Notes under the pieces: model-generated | Seen by the model: only the letters and a program-made list of their open reading frames with translations | What the model was told of the DNA's origin: nothing | The model's database searches: none | Translations under genes and position numbers: made by a program | Part shown: piece after piece, positions 10,700 to 18,919 of the stretch | How the letters are laid out: each line of letters begins with the position of its first letter | Numbering within the stretch: position 1 is the first letter of the stretch | From: Sphingobacteriales bacterium | GTDB lineage: Bacteria > Bacteroidota > Bacteroidia > Chitinophagales > UBA2359 | Direction: 5' to 3' | Assembly (NCBI GenBank): GCA_016718845.1 | Contig: JADKCK010000106.1 | Location: 1-64,000, forward strand | Length of the DNA stretch: 64,000 nt

Positions 10700-13030
10700 A
10701 TGCCAAAAAATCGCACCGCTACGGCTACCAATACTATTACAGAGCCTACTGCCTTGCAAGTATCGGTAACAACAACAACCTCTACTTGCGGACAAAGCAA
10801 CGGAACCGCCAGCGCCACAGGCAGCAACGGTACCGGAGCTATTACTTATGCTTTTAGCGCGGGTGTTGCCAATGGTAGCAATGTATCGGGGCTGGCATCG
10901 GGTAGCTACAGCGTTACGGCTACCGATGCCAACGGCTGTACGGCTGTTGCAAGTATTGATATATCCGACGCAGGCGCACCAAGCATTACGGTAAATACTG
11001 TTACCGCTGCATCGTGCCAAAACAACAACGGTGCAGCTAACCTTACTGCCAGCGGCGGACAAGGTAGCTTAACCTACACCTGGACACCCGCCATTGCAGG
11101 GGCTAGTAATGGCACAATAACCAATGTGGCAGGCGGTACTTATACTTTAGTGGTAGAAGATACCAATGGTTGTCAAGCATCGGAAACTATTACCATAGAC
11201 GACACAACCCCACCGGTACTTGATGTATTATCTACCCAAAATGCTACTTGTGGCAACAACAACGGACAGGTTGATATTGGCGTAACAAGCGGCGGTACAG
11301 GCAACTTTACCTACAATTGGTCGAATGTGGCATTTAATAACCAAACCAACGTAACTACCTTAGCGGCAGGCAACTATACCGTTACCGTTACCGACCAAAG
11401 TAGCTGCACCGATGTAGTTACATTTAGCATCACCAATACATTACCCCCTGTTATTAGTGTGGATAATACCACCGATGCCAGTTGCGGACAAGCCACCGGC
11501 GCCATTAACATTAGCGTAGCCGATGGCGATGGAACATTAAGTTATGTTTGGTCAGATGCAGCTAATAGTACAACCCAAGATGTAAGCAATTTAACCAACG
11601 GAACATACACCGTTACGGTAACAGACCAAAGCGGCTGCACCGATACCGAAATAGTATCGTTGAACGACCTTAGCTCGCCAAATATTGTGGTAAGTAGTGT
11701 TACCGATGCCCGTTGTGGATTGGCTAATGGCGCTATTACCGTTACCGCATCGGGTGGCACAGGCACACTCGATTTGCTTTGGTCGTTTAACAACCAAACT
11801 ACAGCTACCTTAACAAATATACCAACAGGCACATACACCGTTACTGCCACCGACGACAATGGTTGTACCGATGTAGAAACAATAAACGTGGGCGATAGTC
11901 CTAACCCCGACCTAAGTGTTGCCCAAAACAACGCAGCTACTTGTGGCAATGCCAACGGAAGTATTACCTTAGCCGTTGCAAGTGGTACAGGGGCAATGAG
12001 TTATGCGTGGTTGCCCAACGTATCGGCGGGTGGCTCGCAAACAGGACTAAGCCAAGGCAGCTACAGCGTTACTGTTACTGATGTCAACTCTTGTACCGAT
12101 ACGGTAACGTTTACGGTAGATAATTTACAAGGACCTACCATTAACAACATTACCCCAACAGCCAGCACTTGCGGCAATGCCAACGGACAAGCCCTTGTTG
12201 ATGCCACAGGCGGAACTAACCCACTAAGCTACGCATGGAGCGCAGCAGGTGTAGGTAATAGTGCTACGGCTACTGGGCTTTTGCAGGGCAACTACGTGGT
12301 AACGGTATCGGACGCAAACAACTGTAGCACCACCCAAACGGTTACCATAGATAATGTAGCCCCACCAACCCTACAAATAGCAGGTGTTGAGGACGAAGCT
12401 TGCCAACAAAACAACGGCAGCATTGATACCAACATAAGCGGCGGCACTGCTCCGTTTAGCTACGCATGGAGTTTGGCAAGCGTAGGCAATAATGCCAACG
12501 CCGTAGGCATTGCTCAAGGCAATTACACCGTAACGGTATCGGACGGAAACAACTGTACGGCTACTGCTGCGGCTACCGTAGGCACTATTGCAGGTATTAG
12601 CATTGACAATGTACAAATTACCGATGCCAGTTGCGGACAAGCTACGGGCGGCATTGTTGTTAATACCACCGGAACGGCTGTGTCGTACAGTTGGAGTGCT
12701 GGAGGGTCGGTATCTAATACGGCTATTAACTTAGTAGCTGGCAGCTACCAAGTAACTGTTACCGATGCCAACAACTGCCAAACAAATACAACAGCCGTAG
12801 TTGCCGATTTACCCGCACCTACGCTAATCATCAGCAATCAACAAAATACTACTTGCAACAACCCCAATGGTAGCTTAACAGTAACGGCAAATGGCGGGGC
12901 AGGTGGATTTAGCTATGATTGGAGCCACGATGCTAATTTAACAGCAACAACTGCCACCAACCTCGATGCACTTAGTTATACCATAACCGTTACCGATGTA
13001 GCCAACTGCACGGCTGCAAAGCAACTTTAA
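10700..13030 (+). CDS. SprB-repeat adhesin, longest open segment
   Basis: This 776-codon segment holds ten SprB repeats. Compared with the upstream tandem block they are older and more diverged, with openings such as TSTCGQSNGTAS, NATCGNNNGQVD, DASCGQATGAIN and STCGNANGQA. Each ends with a TVTVTDxxxCTDT-like strand. The first codons read MPKNRTATATN because of a single-base slip near 10705 and should be joined to the repeat just upstream. The 3' end is a stop created by another slip near 13025, since the repeat continues directly downstream. The protein is extracellular, and the conserved Cys of each repeat probably pairs locally. Confidence 0.65.
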   Translation: MPKNRTATATNTITEPTALQVSVTTTTSTCGQSNGTASATGSNGTGAITYAFSAGVANGSNVSGLASGSYSVTATDANGCTAVASIDISDAGAPSITVNTVTAASCQNNNGAANLTASGGQGSLTYTWTPAIAGASNGTITNVAGGTYTLVVEDTNGCQASETITIDDTTPPVLDVLSTQNATCGNNNGQVDIGVTSGGTGNFTYNWSNVAFNNQTNVTTLAAGNYTVTVTDQSSCTDVVTFSITNTLPPVISVDNTTDASCGQATGAINISVADGDGTLSYVWSDAANSTTQDVSNLTNGTYTVTVTDQSGCTDTEIVSLNDLSSPNIVVSSVTDARCGLANGAITVTASGGTGTLDLLWSFNNQTTATLTNIPTGTYTVTATDDNGCTDVETINVGDSPNPDLSVAQNNAATCGNANGSITLAVASGTGAMSYAWLPNVSAGGSQTGLSQGSYSVTVTDVNSCTDTVTFTVDNLQGPTINNITPTASTCGNANGQALVDATGGTNPLSYAWSAAGVGNSATATGLLQGNYVVTVSDANNCSTTQTVTIDNVAPPTLQIAGVEDEACQQNNGSIDTNISGGTAPFSYAWSLASVGNNANAVGIAQGNYTVTVSDGNNCTATAAATVGTIAGISIDNVQITDASCGQATGGIVVNTTGTAVSYSWSAGGSVSNTAINLVAGSYQVTVTDANNCQTNTTAVVADLPAPTLIISNQQNTTCNNPNGSLTVTANGGAGGFSYDWSHDANLTATTATNLDALSYTITVTDVANCTAAKQL

Positions 13031-13188
13031 CCAATACCGCACCGCCCACCCTTGCCGAAGGTATTGTAAGTAATGCCAATTGCGGACAAAACGGCAGCGG
13101 CGCCAGCGTTATTGTAAATGGCGGAACGGCTCCATTTAGTTATCAATGGAACGACCCCAATAACCAAACTACCCAAACTGCCACAGGC

Positions 13189-14427
13189 TTGGCTGCCGCC
13201 GGATACGATGTTGTTGTTACCGATGCCAACGGCTGCACCGCCAATTTAGGTATTGCGGTTACTAATCTAAACGGACCCGTTATTGTGGTTGATGGCGTTG
13301 TGCCTTCGACCTGCGGCGCGGCTAATGGCAGCATTGGCATAACAGCAAGCGGTGGCACCGGAACATTAAGTTACTTGTGGTCGGATGGGGCTGTTACCGA
13401 AGATGTGGCTAACTTATTGCCCAACGATTATGGCGTAACGGTTAGCGATGCCGGCGGCTGTGTAGCTGTTGAGGTAATAACCATTGACGATAACCCACCG
13501 CCAACAGTAGCACTTACGGGCATGACCGAAGCAAGTTGCGGACAAAGCGATGGTAGCCTAACTGCCCTTGCTGCGGGTAATGCAACGCCATTTAGTTATG
13601 TTTGGAGCGATGCATCTGCCCAAAATACAGCATTAGCAACTAATTTAGCCACTGGCAATTATACCTTAACCGTTACCGACAACAACGGCTGTACCGCAAC
13701 ACTTAGTGCCACCGTTGACCCTGCATCGGGACCAACTGTAAGCCAAAATGGTAGTACAGCAGCAAGTTGCGGTCAAGCTAACGGCTCGGCTACTGTTACA
13801 GCATCGGGCGGATTAGCCCCCTTAGCATATAGCTGGCAGGGCAACCCCGCTAATAACTCGCCCTCGAACAATAGTATGGCTGCGGGCAACTACCTTGTTA
13901 CGGTAACAGATGCTAATGGCTGCACCGCTACCGTTGATGTAAACGTGCCGTCGGAAAATGGACCCGCAGTAGTGGTTGATGCCGTAGTTGATGCCACTTG
14001 CGGACAGGCTAACGGCTCGATAACGGTATCAACATCGGGTGGAGTAGCGCCTTACGCCTATAACTGGAGCAACGATTTTAACAACAACTCGACCAACAAC
14101 AACAACTTAGCCAACGGTACTTATACCGTTACGGCAACAGATGCCAATGGCTGCGAAGCAACCGTTACAGGCGAGGTGCTAATGGCTAATAGCCCGCAAA
14201 TAACGGTAGATAATACCACCGACGAAACTTGCGGTTTGGATAACGGAGCTATTGAGGTAAGCGTAACGGGTGGTTTAGCCCCCTATACGTTTGCTTGGAG
14301 CAACGCATCATCTGCCCAAACCAAAATAACCTTAGCTGCGATACCTACACCCTTACTGTTACCGATGCCAATGATCATAGTACCAACACCAGCGTTACCG
14401 TATTGTGCTTTGATGCCCCAACGGTAA
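13189..14427 (+). CDS. SprB-repeat adhesin, segment with five repeats
   Basis: This open piece of 412 codons contains five SprB repeats (STCGAANGSIGITASGG, ASCGQSDGSLTA, ASCGQANGSATVTASGG, ATCGQANGSITVSTSGG, ETCGLDNGAIEVSVTGG). The last about 30 residues are out of frame: the correct continuation (TYTLTVTDANDHST...) lies in the frame of 14295-14585. The ATG at the left end is internal to a repeat. Confidence 0.6.
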   Translation: MAAAGYDVVVTDANGCTANLGIAVTNLNGPVIVVDGVVPSTCGAANGSIGITASGGTGTLSYLWSDGAVTEDVANLLPNDYGVTVSDAGGCVAVEVITIDDNPPPTVALTGMTEASCGQSDGSLTALAAGNATPFSYVWSDASAQNTALATNLATGNYTLTVTDNNGCTATLSATVDPASGPTVSQNGSTAASCGQANGSATVTASGGLAPLAYSWQGNPANNSPSNNSMAAGNYLVTVTDANGCTATVDVNVPSENGPAVVVDAVVDATCGQANGSITVSTSGGVAPYAYNWSNDFNNNSTNNNNLANGTYTVTATDANGCEATVTGEVLMANSPQITVDNTTDETCGLDNGAIEVSVTGGLAPYTFAWSNASSAQTKITLAAIPTPLLLPMPMIIVPTPALPYCALMPQR

Positions 14428-14974
14428 GTTTGGTTGCCAATGCCACCACTTGCGGGCTTGACAATGGCAGCGTAACGGCTACCCCAGCGGGCGGAACAGG
14501 TTTAATATCGTACAACTGGAACCCTGCACAACCCAATGCCAATAGCATTAACAACAGCCGCTGCCGATTATACGGTAACAATTAGCGATGCCAATGAGCT
14601 GCACGGCTACATCGAGCATAAATGTGGCAACAAGCACAGCACCCGTTTTGACAAGAGGGCAACATTGTTTTAGCCACCTGCGGACAGGCCAACGGACAGG
14701 CTACCGTAATTACCAACAACGGCACTGCCCCCTTATGGCTACGAATGGAACACCAGCCCCGCGCAAAACACCGCTACGGCAAGCAACATAGCATCGGGTT
14801 TGTATGGGGTAACAGTTACCGATGCCCTTGGCTGTACCGACGACCTAAGCGTAACGGTAGGTAATGCCAACGGACCCTAAGTGCTACTACCCTTGATGGG
14901 GCTGCCTTATGTGGCACGCCCGAAGGTAGCCTAACGGTAACAGCCAATGGCGGCTCGGGCGGGTATAGTTATCT

Positions 14975-16366
14975 TTGGAGCGACCCCAGCAGCCAAACAA
15001 CAGCCGTTGCTATGGGCTTGTTACAGGTGTTTATACCGTTACTGTCACCGACAGTGCAGGCTGCTCTATTGTTACCGATGCCGAAGTAGTAGGTAGCATA
15101 CCCGCAACCGTAGTTAGCTGCGGCACGGTGACAGACAACAGCATTGAGTTTGTTTGGACACCCGTTGTAGGGGCTACAGGCTACCAAATATCGGTTAATA
15201 ATGGCACACCACAAAACGTGGGCAATGTTACCTCGTTTGATGTGACAGGTTTAGCCGAAAACGAAACCGTAACTATTGTAGTAATAGTAATTGGTGCCGC
15301 CGAATGTGGCAACAGCCCCGCTGCTAATGGCAGTTGCACCACCATAGATTTGGGTTGCCCACCTTTGGGCTTTACCGTTGTGGGTTTAAACAACACGTAT
15401 TGCGTGGATAATGGCTTAGTACCGCTTAACTTTACGCCCGCAGGCGGCACATTTAGCGGCATAGGCGTTAGTGGTAACAACTTTAATCCGCAAACAGCAG
15501 GCGTTGGTCCCCACAATATTACCTACACCTACAGCCCCGATGCCGATTGTACTTACGACACCACCGTAGTTGTTACCGTAGCCCCACTACCTATCCCCGA
15601 TTTTAACAATGTGGCGGGCGTATGTGTTGGCGAGCCTGTTACCTTTACCTACGTGGGCAATGCGGCACAAATAGCCTCGTTTAGTTGGAACTTTGGCACT
15701 GCCGGCACGCAAACAGGCGTTGGACCACACACCGCAAGCTGGACAACACCCGGCATACAAACCATTGGTTTGACGGTAGTGGATAACAATGGCTGCGAGG
15801 CAGCAACAAGTGGCACAGTGATGATGTCGAGCGTAACGGCAGGCATTAGCACCAACTTTAGCAATGTATTGTTTGGCACCGCAGCAACTTTGCAAGTAAA
15901 TGCACAGTCGGGTAGTGGTAGTGCTTTAACCTACGAGTGGAGCCTTGCCGATATAGATTGTAACAACCCACTTTGTAGCAATGTAACCGTTGTGCCAACC
16001 GAGCCTACAACCTATATGGTAACCGTTACCGACGAGTTTGGCTGTCAAGTAGTTGTTAGCCAACTCATCAGAATACATTACGAAAACGCTTTGCTTATTC
16101 CTAATGCTTTTTCGCCAAATGGCGATGGCATAAACGATGTTTTCCGAATTACAGGAGTAAATATTACCGATGTGCAATTGCTTATTTATAACCGTTGGGG
16201 GCAAAAAGTGTACGACAAAGCCGATGCCACAAACCTTGATACAGGTTGGGACGGCACACAAAATGGGCAAGATGCCGAAATTGGCGTGTATGTATACTAC
16301 GGAACTGTTACCTTTATTGACGGCAAAGAAGAAATAATAAAAGGCAATGTTAGCTTGTTGCGATAA
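14975..16366 (+). CDS. SprB-repeat adhesin, C-terminal segment with T9SS type B sorting domain
   Basis: The 3' end of the giant adhesin is intact here for 463 codons. After the end of a SprB repeat come a fibronectin-like stretch (IEFVWTPVVGATGYQISVNNG), a PKD domain at about residues 205-270 (FSWNFGTAGTQTG, GIQTIGLTVVDNNGC), and a complete gliding-motility-associated C-terminal domain. The last has LIPNAFSPNGDGINDVF, IYNRWGQKVYD, GWDGTQNGQD and YVYYGTVTFIDG, ending in GNVSLLR. This domain directs secretion through the T9SS outer-membrane translocon and attachment. A terminator hairpin follows at 16427. The left ATG is an internal frameshift artefact. Confidence 0.75.
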   Translation: MERPQQPNNSRCYGLVTGVYTVTVTDSAGCSIVTDAEVVGSIPATVVSCGTVTDNSIEFVWTPVVGATGYQISVNNGTPQNVGNVTSFDVTGLAENETVTIVVIVIGAAECGNSPAANGSCTTIDLGCPPLGFTVVGLNNTYCVDNGLVPLNFTPAGGTFSGIGVSGNNFNPQTAGVGPHNITYTYSPDADCTYDTTVVVTVAPLPIPDFNNVAGVCVGEPVTFTYVGNAAQIASFSWNFGTAGTQTGVGPHTASWTTPGIQTIGLTVVDNNGCEAATSGTVMMSSVTAGISTNFSNVLFGTAATLQVNAQSGSGSALTYEWSLADIDCNNPLCSNVTVVPTEPTTYMVTVTDEFGCQVVVSQLIRIHYENALLIPNAFSPNGDGINDVFRITGVNITDVQLLIYNRWGQKVYDKADATNLDTGWDGTQNGQDAEIGVYVYYGTVTFIDGKEEIIKGNVSLLR

Positions 16367-16426
16367 CTTTTTAGTATCAACAAACACACACACCGCTGTT
16401 TTATTATAGTGCTTTGAGGATAAAAA

Positions 16427-16465
16427 AAATTGGCTACCTTGTGCTTACAAGGCAGCCAATTTTTT
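16427..16465 (+). terminator. Rho-independent terminator of the giant adhesin
   Basis: AAAATTGGCT and CCTTGT pair with ACAAGG and AGCCAATTTT around a GCTT loop, followed by a T-rich tract. It lies about 60 bp after the adhesin stop codon. Confidence 0.85.
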
Positions 16466-16545
16466 ATTTTTTTTACTTATTTGTTTTTGTAATTTAAAAA
16501 AAAGAAGAAATTTCTGCTCATTTTTTATGTGCCAGATAAAAGTAA

Positions 16546-16580
16546 TAGGCAGCGCGTTTCCCAACGAGCCGCCTATTTGT
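16546..16580. repeat. GTTTCCC-loop hairpin element, copy 1
   Basis: AATAGGC pairs with GCCTATT and CGTT with AACG around a TCCC loop, with two mismatches between the stems. The element and about 40 bp after it (TTTCATTCTCTTATAAAACA) recur at 22153-22217. Confidence 0.7.
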
Positions 16581-17039
16581 ATTTCATTCTCTTATAAAAC
16601 AAACTATATTGTAATTTTGTATAGTTTAACAATGCAAAAGTACAACTTTTTTTTTAGTTCTATGATATTTGGAACATTTTTTTTGATAGAAAATAGATAA
16701 AAAAATGATGACAGCTTTTTTACAGGTTGTTTTCAATTGTTTTTTATGGATTTAGAACTAATTGACAATGTATTGTATGTATTTTTTTTAAGTTATATAG
16801 TTTAACAAAAAAACTGCGAAATATTGTTTTCACAGTTTTTATTTTTGCAACTCTAAAAATGACAGTTTGTTGAGAAGCAAACGGTCGCACAGTATTATTG
16901 GGTTATTTTTATAATACTTTGTTTTAGTAGTCGATGTAAGTAAATGCGATGCATTTGCGAGTAATGTGGTTTAAATCCTAATTTTGTAACAATGAAGATC
17001 AAGGCAGCAATAGACACTCATGGAGTATGTTTTTTGAAA

Positions 17040-17074
17040 CATATTCGGCGGCGCGTTTCCCAACGAACCACCGG
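17040..17074. repeat. GTTTCCC-loop hairpin element, diverged copy 3
   Basis: The core GCGCGTTTCCCAACGA is identical to copy 1, while the outer arms are different (CGGCGG against CCACCG) but still mostly pair. The flanks are less similar than those of copies 1 and 2. Confidence 0.55.
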
Positions 17075-17266
17075 CATATATTCCGTTTTCTCAAGGCAAG
17101 ACTTTCTTTTTGCTTATTTAATTACTTTATTTGTTTTTATTTTTTTTAAAAAAAAGAGGGTTATAGGGAACTTTTTCCCAAAAATATTGATTATTAAGGT
17201 TGTTGCTGTATTACAAACCAACAACGATACAATACGGTGTTTGAGTTGTTTATTGCACAACACAGC

Positions 17267-17364
17267 AAAACGTCAGGTAATGGCTACAAAAAAGTGATGA
17301 TTTTGTGAAAAAAATAAATTTTGCTCCCCAAAAAATATTTTTTGCCTAAAAAACCTGACGTTTT
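17267..17364. promoter_or_regulatory. 12-bp inverted repeat flanking sigma-factor leader
   Basis: AAAACGTCAGGT at 17267-17278 is the exact reverse complement of ACCTGACGTTTT at 17353-17364, with 74 bp between. The right arm ends nine bases before the sigma-factor ATG. The enclosed DNA has an imperfect Bacteroidota promoter box (TAAATTTTG near 17308). It could be an operator pair for a dimeric regulator or form a leader stem that hides the start. Confidence 0.55.
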
Positions 17365-17373
17365 ATTCATAAA

Positions 17374-18054
17374 ATGTTATTACCCATTAAGTTTATGTCT
17401 CCATACAACAATCAACAAATTCTTGAAGCATTTAATACTTCGGATAGCGTGTTTATAGAAAAAGTGTACAACGAAATGTTGCCTAAAATAGAGCGCTACG
17501 TATTAGCTAATAAAGGTAGTAAAGAAGATATAGGCGATTTAATTCAAGATGCTTTTGAAAGTATATTAATTATTTTCACAAAATCCGATTTTGAATTTAA
17601 AAACAAAGCAACGTATTCTACTTTTATTTTAAGTGTTGTTAAAAATAAATGGCTAAGTGTTTTACGAAAAAAGAAATTGCGTAAAATATTTGACCTAAAC
17701 TCGCAGTACAATAGCACCGAACAAGACGAAACTGAGCACGATGCACAAATTGACCTACCCGACGAAGAACAAATTGAAAAGGGTATTTTTGAGGCAGAAG
17801 TTAAGCAAGTTATTAACTTTCAGATAGAAAAGTTAAATGAAAATTGCAAAAAAATACTTTTTATGCGCTATCAAAAAGGCAACTCGCATAAAGAAATTAT
17901 GACCGAACTGATACTAAATACCGAAGGAACAAGCCGCGAAAGATTGAGGTCGTGTCAAGAAAAATTGTATAATAATATAATTAAGAACGAAGACTACATA
18001 CAAATCATTGCCGAATATTATCCCTTTATTTTAAAAACCATCAACCCCAAATAG
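17374..18054 (+). CDS. ECF-type RNA polymerase sigma factor
   Basis: A 226-residue sigma-70 family protein of the extracytoplasmic-function type. Region 2 is visible at about residues 20-95, with EDIGDLIQDAFESIL matching region 2.2-2.3 and VVKNKWLSVLRKKK region 2.4. An acidic linker (TEQDETEHDAQIDLPDEEQ) follows. Region 4 spans about 145-200, with LNENCKKILFMRYQKGNSHKEIM. It would direct core polymerase to a small regulon. The next gene starts two bases after its stop, so the two are translationally coupled. The start at 17374 is the first ATG; a second ATG at 17395 (MSPYNNQQ) is also plausible and would remove the first seven residues. The 12-bp inverted repeat just upstream suggests autoregulation. 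Confidence 0.85.
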   Translation: MLLPIKFMSPYNNQQILEAFNTSDSVFIEKVYNEMLPKIERYVLANKGSKEDIGDLIQDAFESILIIFTKSDFEFKNKATYSTFILSVVKNKWLSVLRKKKLRKIFDLNSQYNSTEQDETEHDAQIDLPDEEQIEKGIFEAEVKQVINFQIEKLNENCKKILFMRYQKGNSHKEIMTELILNTEGTSRERLRSCQEKLYNNIIKNEDYIQIIAEYYPFILKTINPK

Positions 18055-18056
18055 TT

Positions 18057-18650
18057 ATGGCAAATTTAATTAATGCCGAAACAATAAACAAATACCTAAA
18101 CGGAACCCTAGAAAGCGGATTATTAGGCTTGTTTAACGAACAACTTGAAAGTAATAAAGAGCTTGCCGAGCAAGTTTTTGGTCGAAAAATGATGAAAGAA
18201 ACCATCGAACAATACGACAAGATAAGTCGTTTGAGAACCGTTATGAGCCAAATTCATCGCCGACACATCGATGCCAAAAAACGAGCCTATACCACCAAAC
18301 AACTTACCGAACAGTTTAAACCCTGTGATTACTACGAAGAAGAACTACAGACAGTATCCATGCGCTCATCTTTAAAAACCACATTAAAACTGATAGAACC
18401 ACCCAAAGAAACTAATTTCGAGGGTAGTCTTTTTTTTGTATTTGATGAACCTATCGCAATAACAGCCAATTTGATTATCGAAAATAATAAAGAAACAGTA
18501 ATTGAACAACACGAATTGGCTGCGGGATGTACAAATTTTACCGTTTCGTTAAGCAATTATTTGCCGGGTATATATTATTGGAAGATACAAATACATAAAG
18601 AATCTATAATGGGGGTTGTATTTGTACAAAAAGAATTAATGCCATCATAG
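18057..18650 (+). CDS. Putative soluble anti-sigma-like regulator with Ig-like C-terminal domain
   Basis: A 197-residue protein coupled to the sigma gene (stop TAG, two bases, ATG). Residues 5-60 (ETINKYLNGTLESGLLGLF...LESNKELAEQV) fit the N-terminal helices of anti-sigma proteins, which usually read xxYLxGxLsxxexxxFexxLxxdpeLaeev. A basic helix follows (IHRRHIDAKKR). Residues 115-197 look like a beta sandwich (EGSLFFVFDEPI, LPGIYYWKIQIHKES, GVVFVQKEL), similar in outline to the small Ig-like domains of Bacteroidota. No membrane segment or zinc-binding HxxxCxxC motif is present, so it would act in the cytoplasm. That it restrains the sigma factor is inference from position and the N-terminal pattern. 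Confidence 0.6.
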   Translation: MANLINAETINKYLNGTLESGLLGLFNEQLESNKELAEQVFGRKMMKETIEQYDKISRLRTVMSQIHRRHIDAKKRAYTTKQLTEQFKPCDYYEEELQTVSMRSSLKTTLKLIEPPKETNFEGSLFFVFDEPIAITANLIIENNKETVIEQHELAAGCTNFTVSLSNYLPGIYYWKIQIHKESIMGVVFVQKELMPS

Positions 18651-18863
18651 TAAATATTCAAACTAATAGTGTAGGGTAGGTGTTGTTTTTGAGTTATCCG
18701 ATGCTTTTAACGGAGCTAAAAATGCCGACTTTTTATTAATCCTCGTGTTACGCACTGCTCTATTTTAGGGTATTTATTTAGCACACTGATTAAACACACT
18801 TAGACACGGATTAAGATGTATTTTTAGAAAGGTTAATGTTAGATTAATAGTAATTTTTAGAAT

Positions 18864-18901
18864 AAAAAAAACCTTTGCAAAATATTGCAAAGGTTTTTTT
18901 T
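18864..18901. terminator. Bidirectional terminator between convergent genes
   Basis: AACCTTTGCAA and TTGCAAAGGTT pair around AATA, with A runs before and T runs after, so it can end transcripts from both the sigma operon (+) and the TPR-CHAT gene (-). Confidence 0.85.
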
Positions 18902-18919
18902 GTTGACATTTATAAATTT

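Larger units (their letters stand above)
6079..16366 (+). pseudogene. Giant SprB-repeat T9SS adhesin, whole locus (frame broken)
   Basis: One locus of about 10.3 kb would encode a protein of about 3400 residues. It starts with a signal peptide (MKQHLHFHPPII...AFA). It continues with an N-terminal domain containing CQNADPFCTDSG, Ig-like modules and about 30 SprB repeats of 75-78 residues (pattern NPxCNGxxxGSAxxxAxGGTG, then YxWSxG, then TVTVTDANGCTAT). It ends with a PKD-like domain and a gliding-motility C-terminal domain at the TAA at 16364-16366. SprB-type proteins are surface adhesins exported through the T9SS and, in gliding species, moved along the cell. The frame breaks near 6330, 6440, 6910, 8300, 9450, 9770, 9890, 10400, 10500, 10700, 13030, 14320, 14540-14980. 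The amino-acid repeat resumes after each break, which favours indel errors or very recent decay. The longer open pieces are listed separately. Confidence 0.75.
16367..17373. other. Long AT-rich intergenic region before the sigma factor
   Basis: About 1 kb without a supported gene. It contains the adhesin terminator (16427-16465), two copies of a GTTTCCC-loop hairpin element (16546 and about 17040) and a 12-bp inverted repeat flanking the sigma-factor leader (17267-17364). A weak ORF at 16992-17297 overlaps the second hairpin and looks non-coding. Confidence 0.6.

Noticed and set aside
16992..17297. Possible 101-residue gene
   Set aside because: It overlaps a hairpin element, has a low-complexity Phe/Lys-rich product and no promoter or family resemblance.
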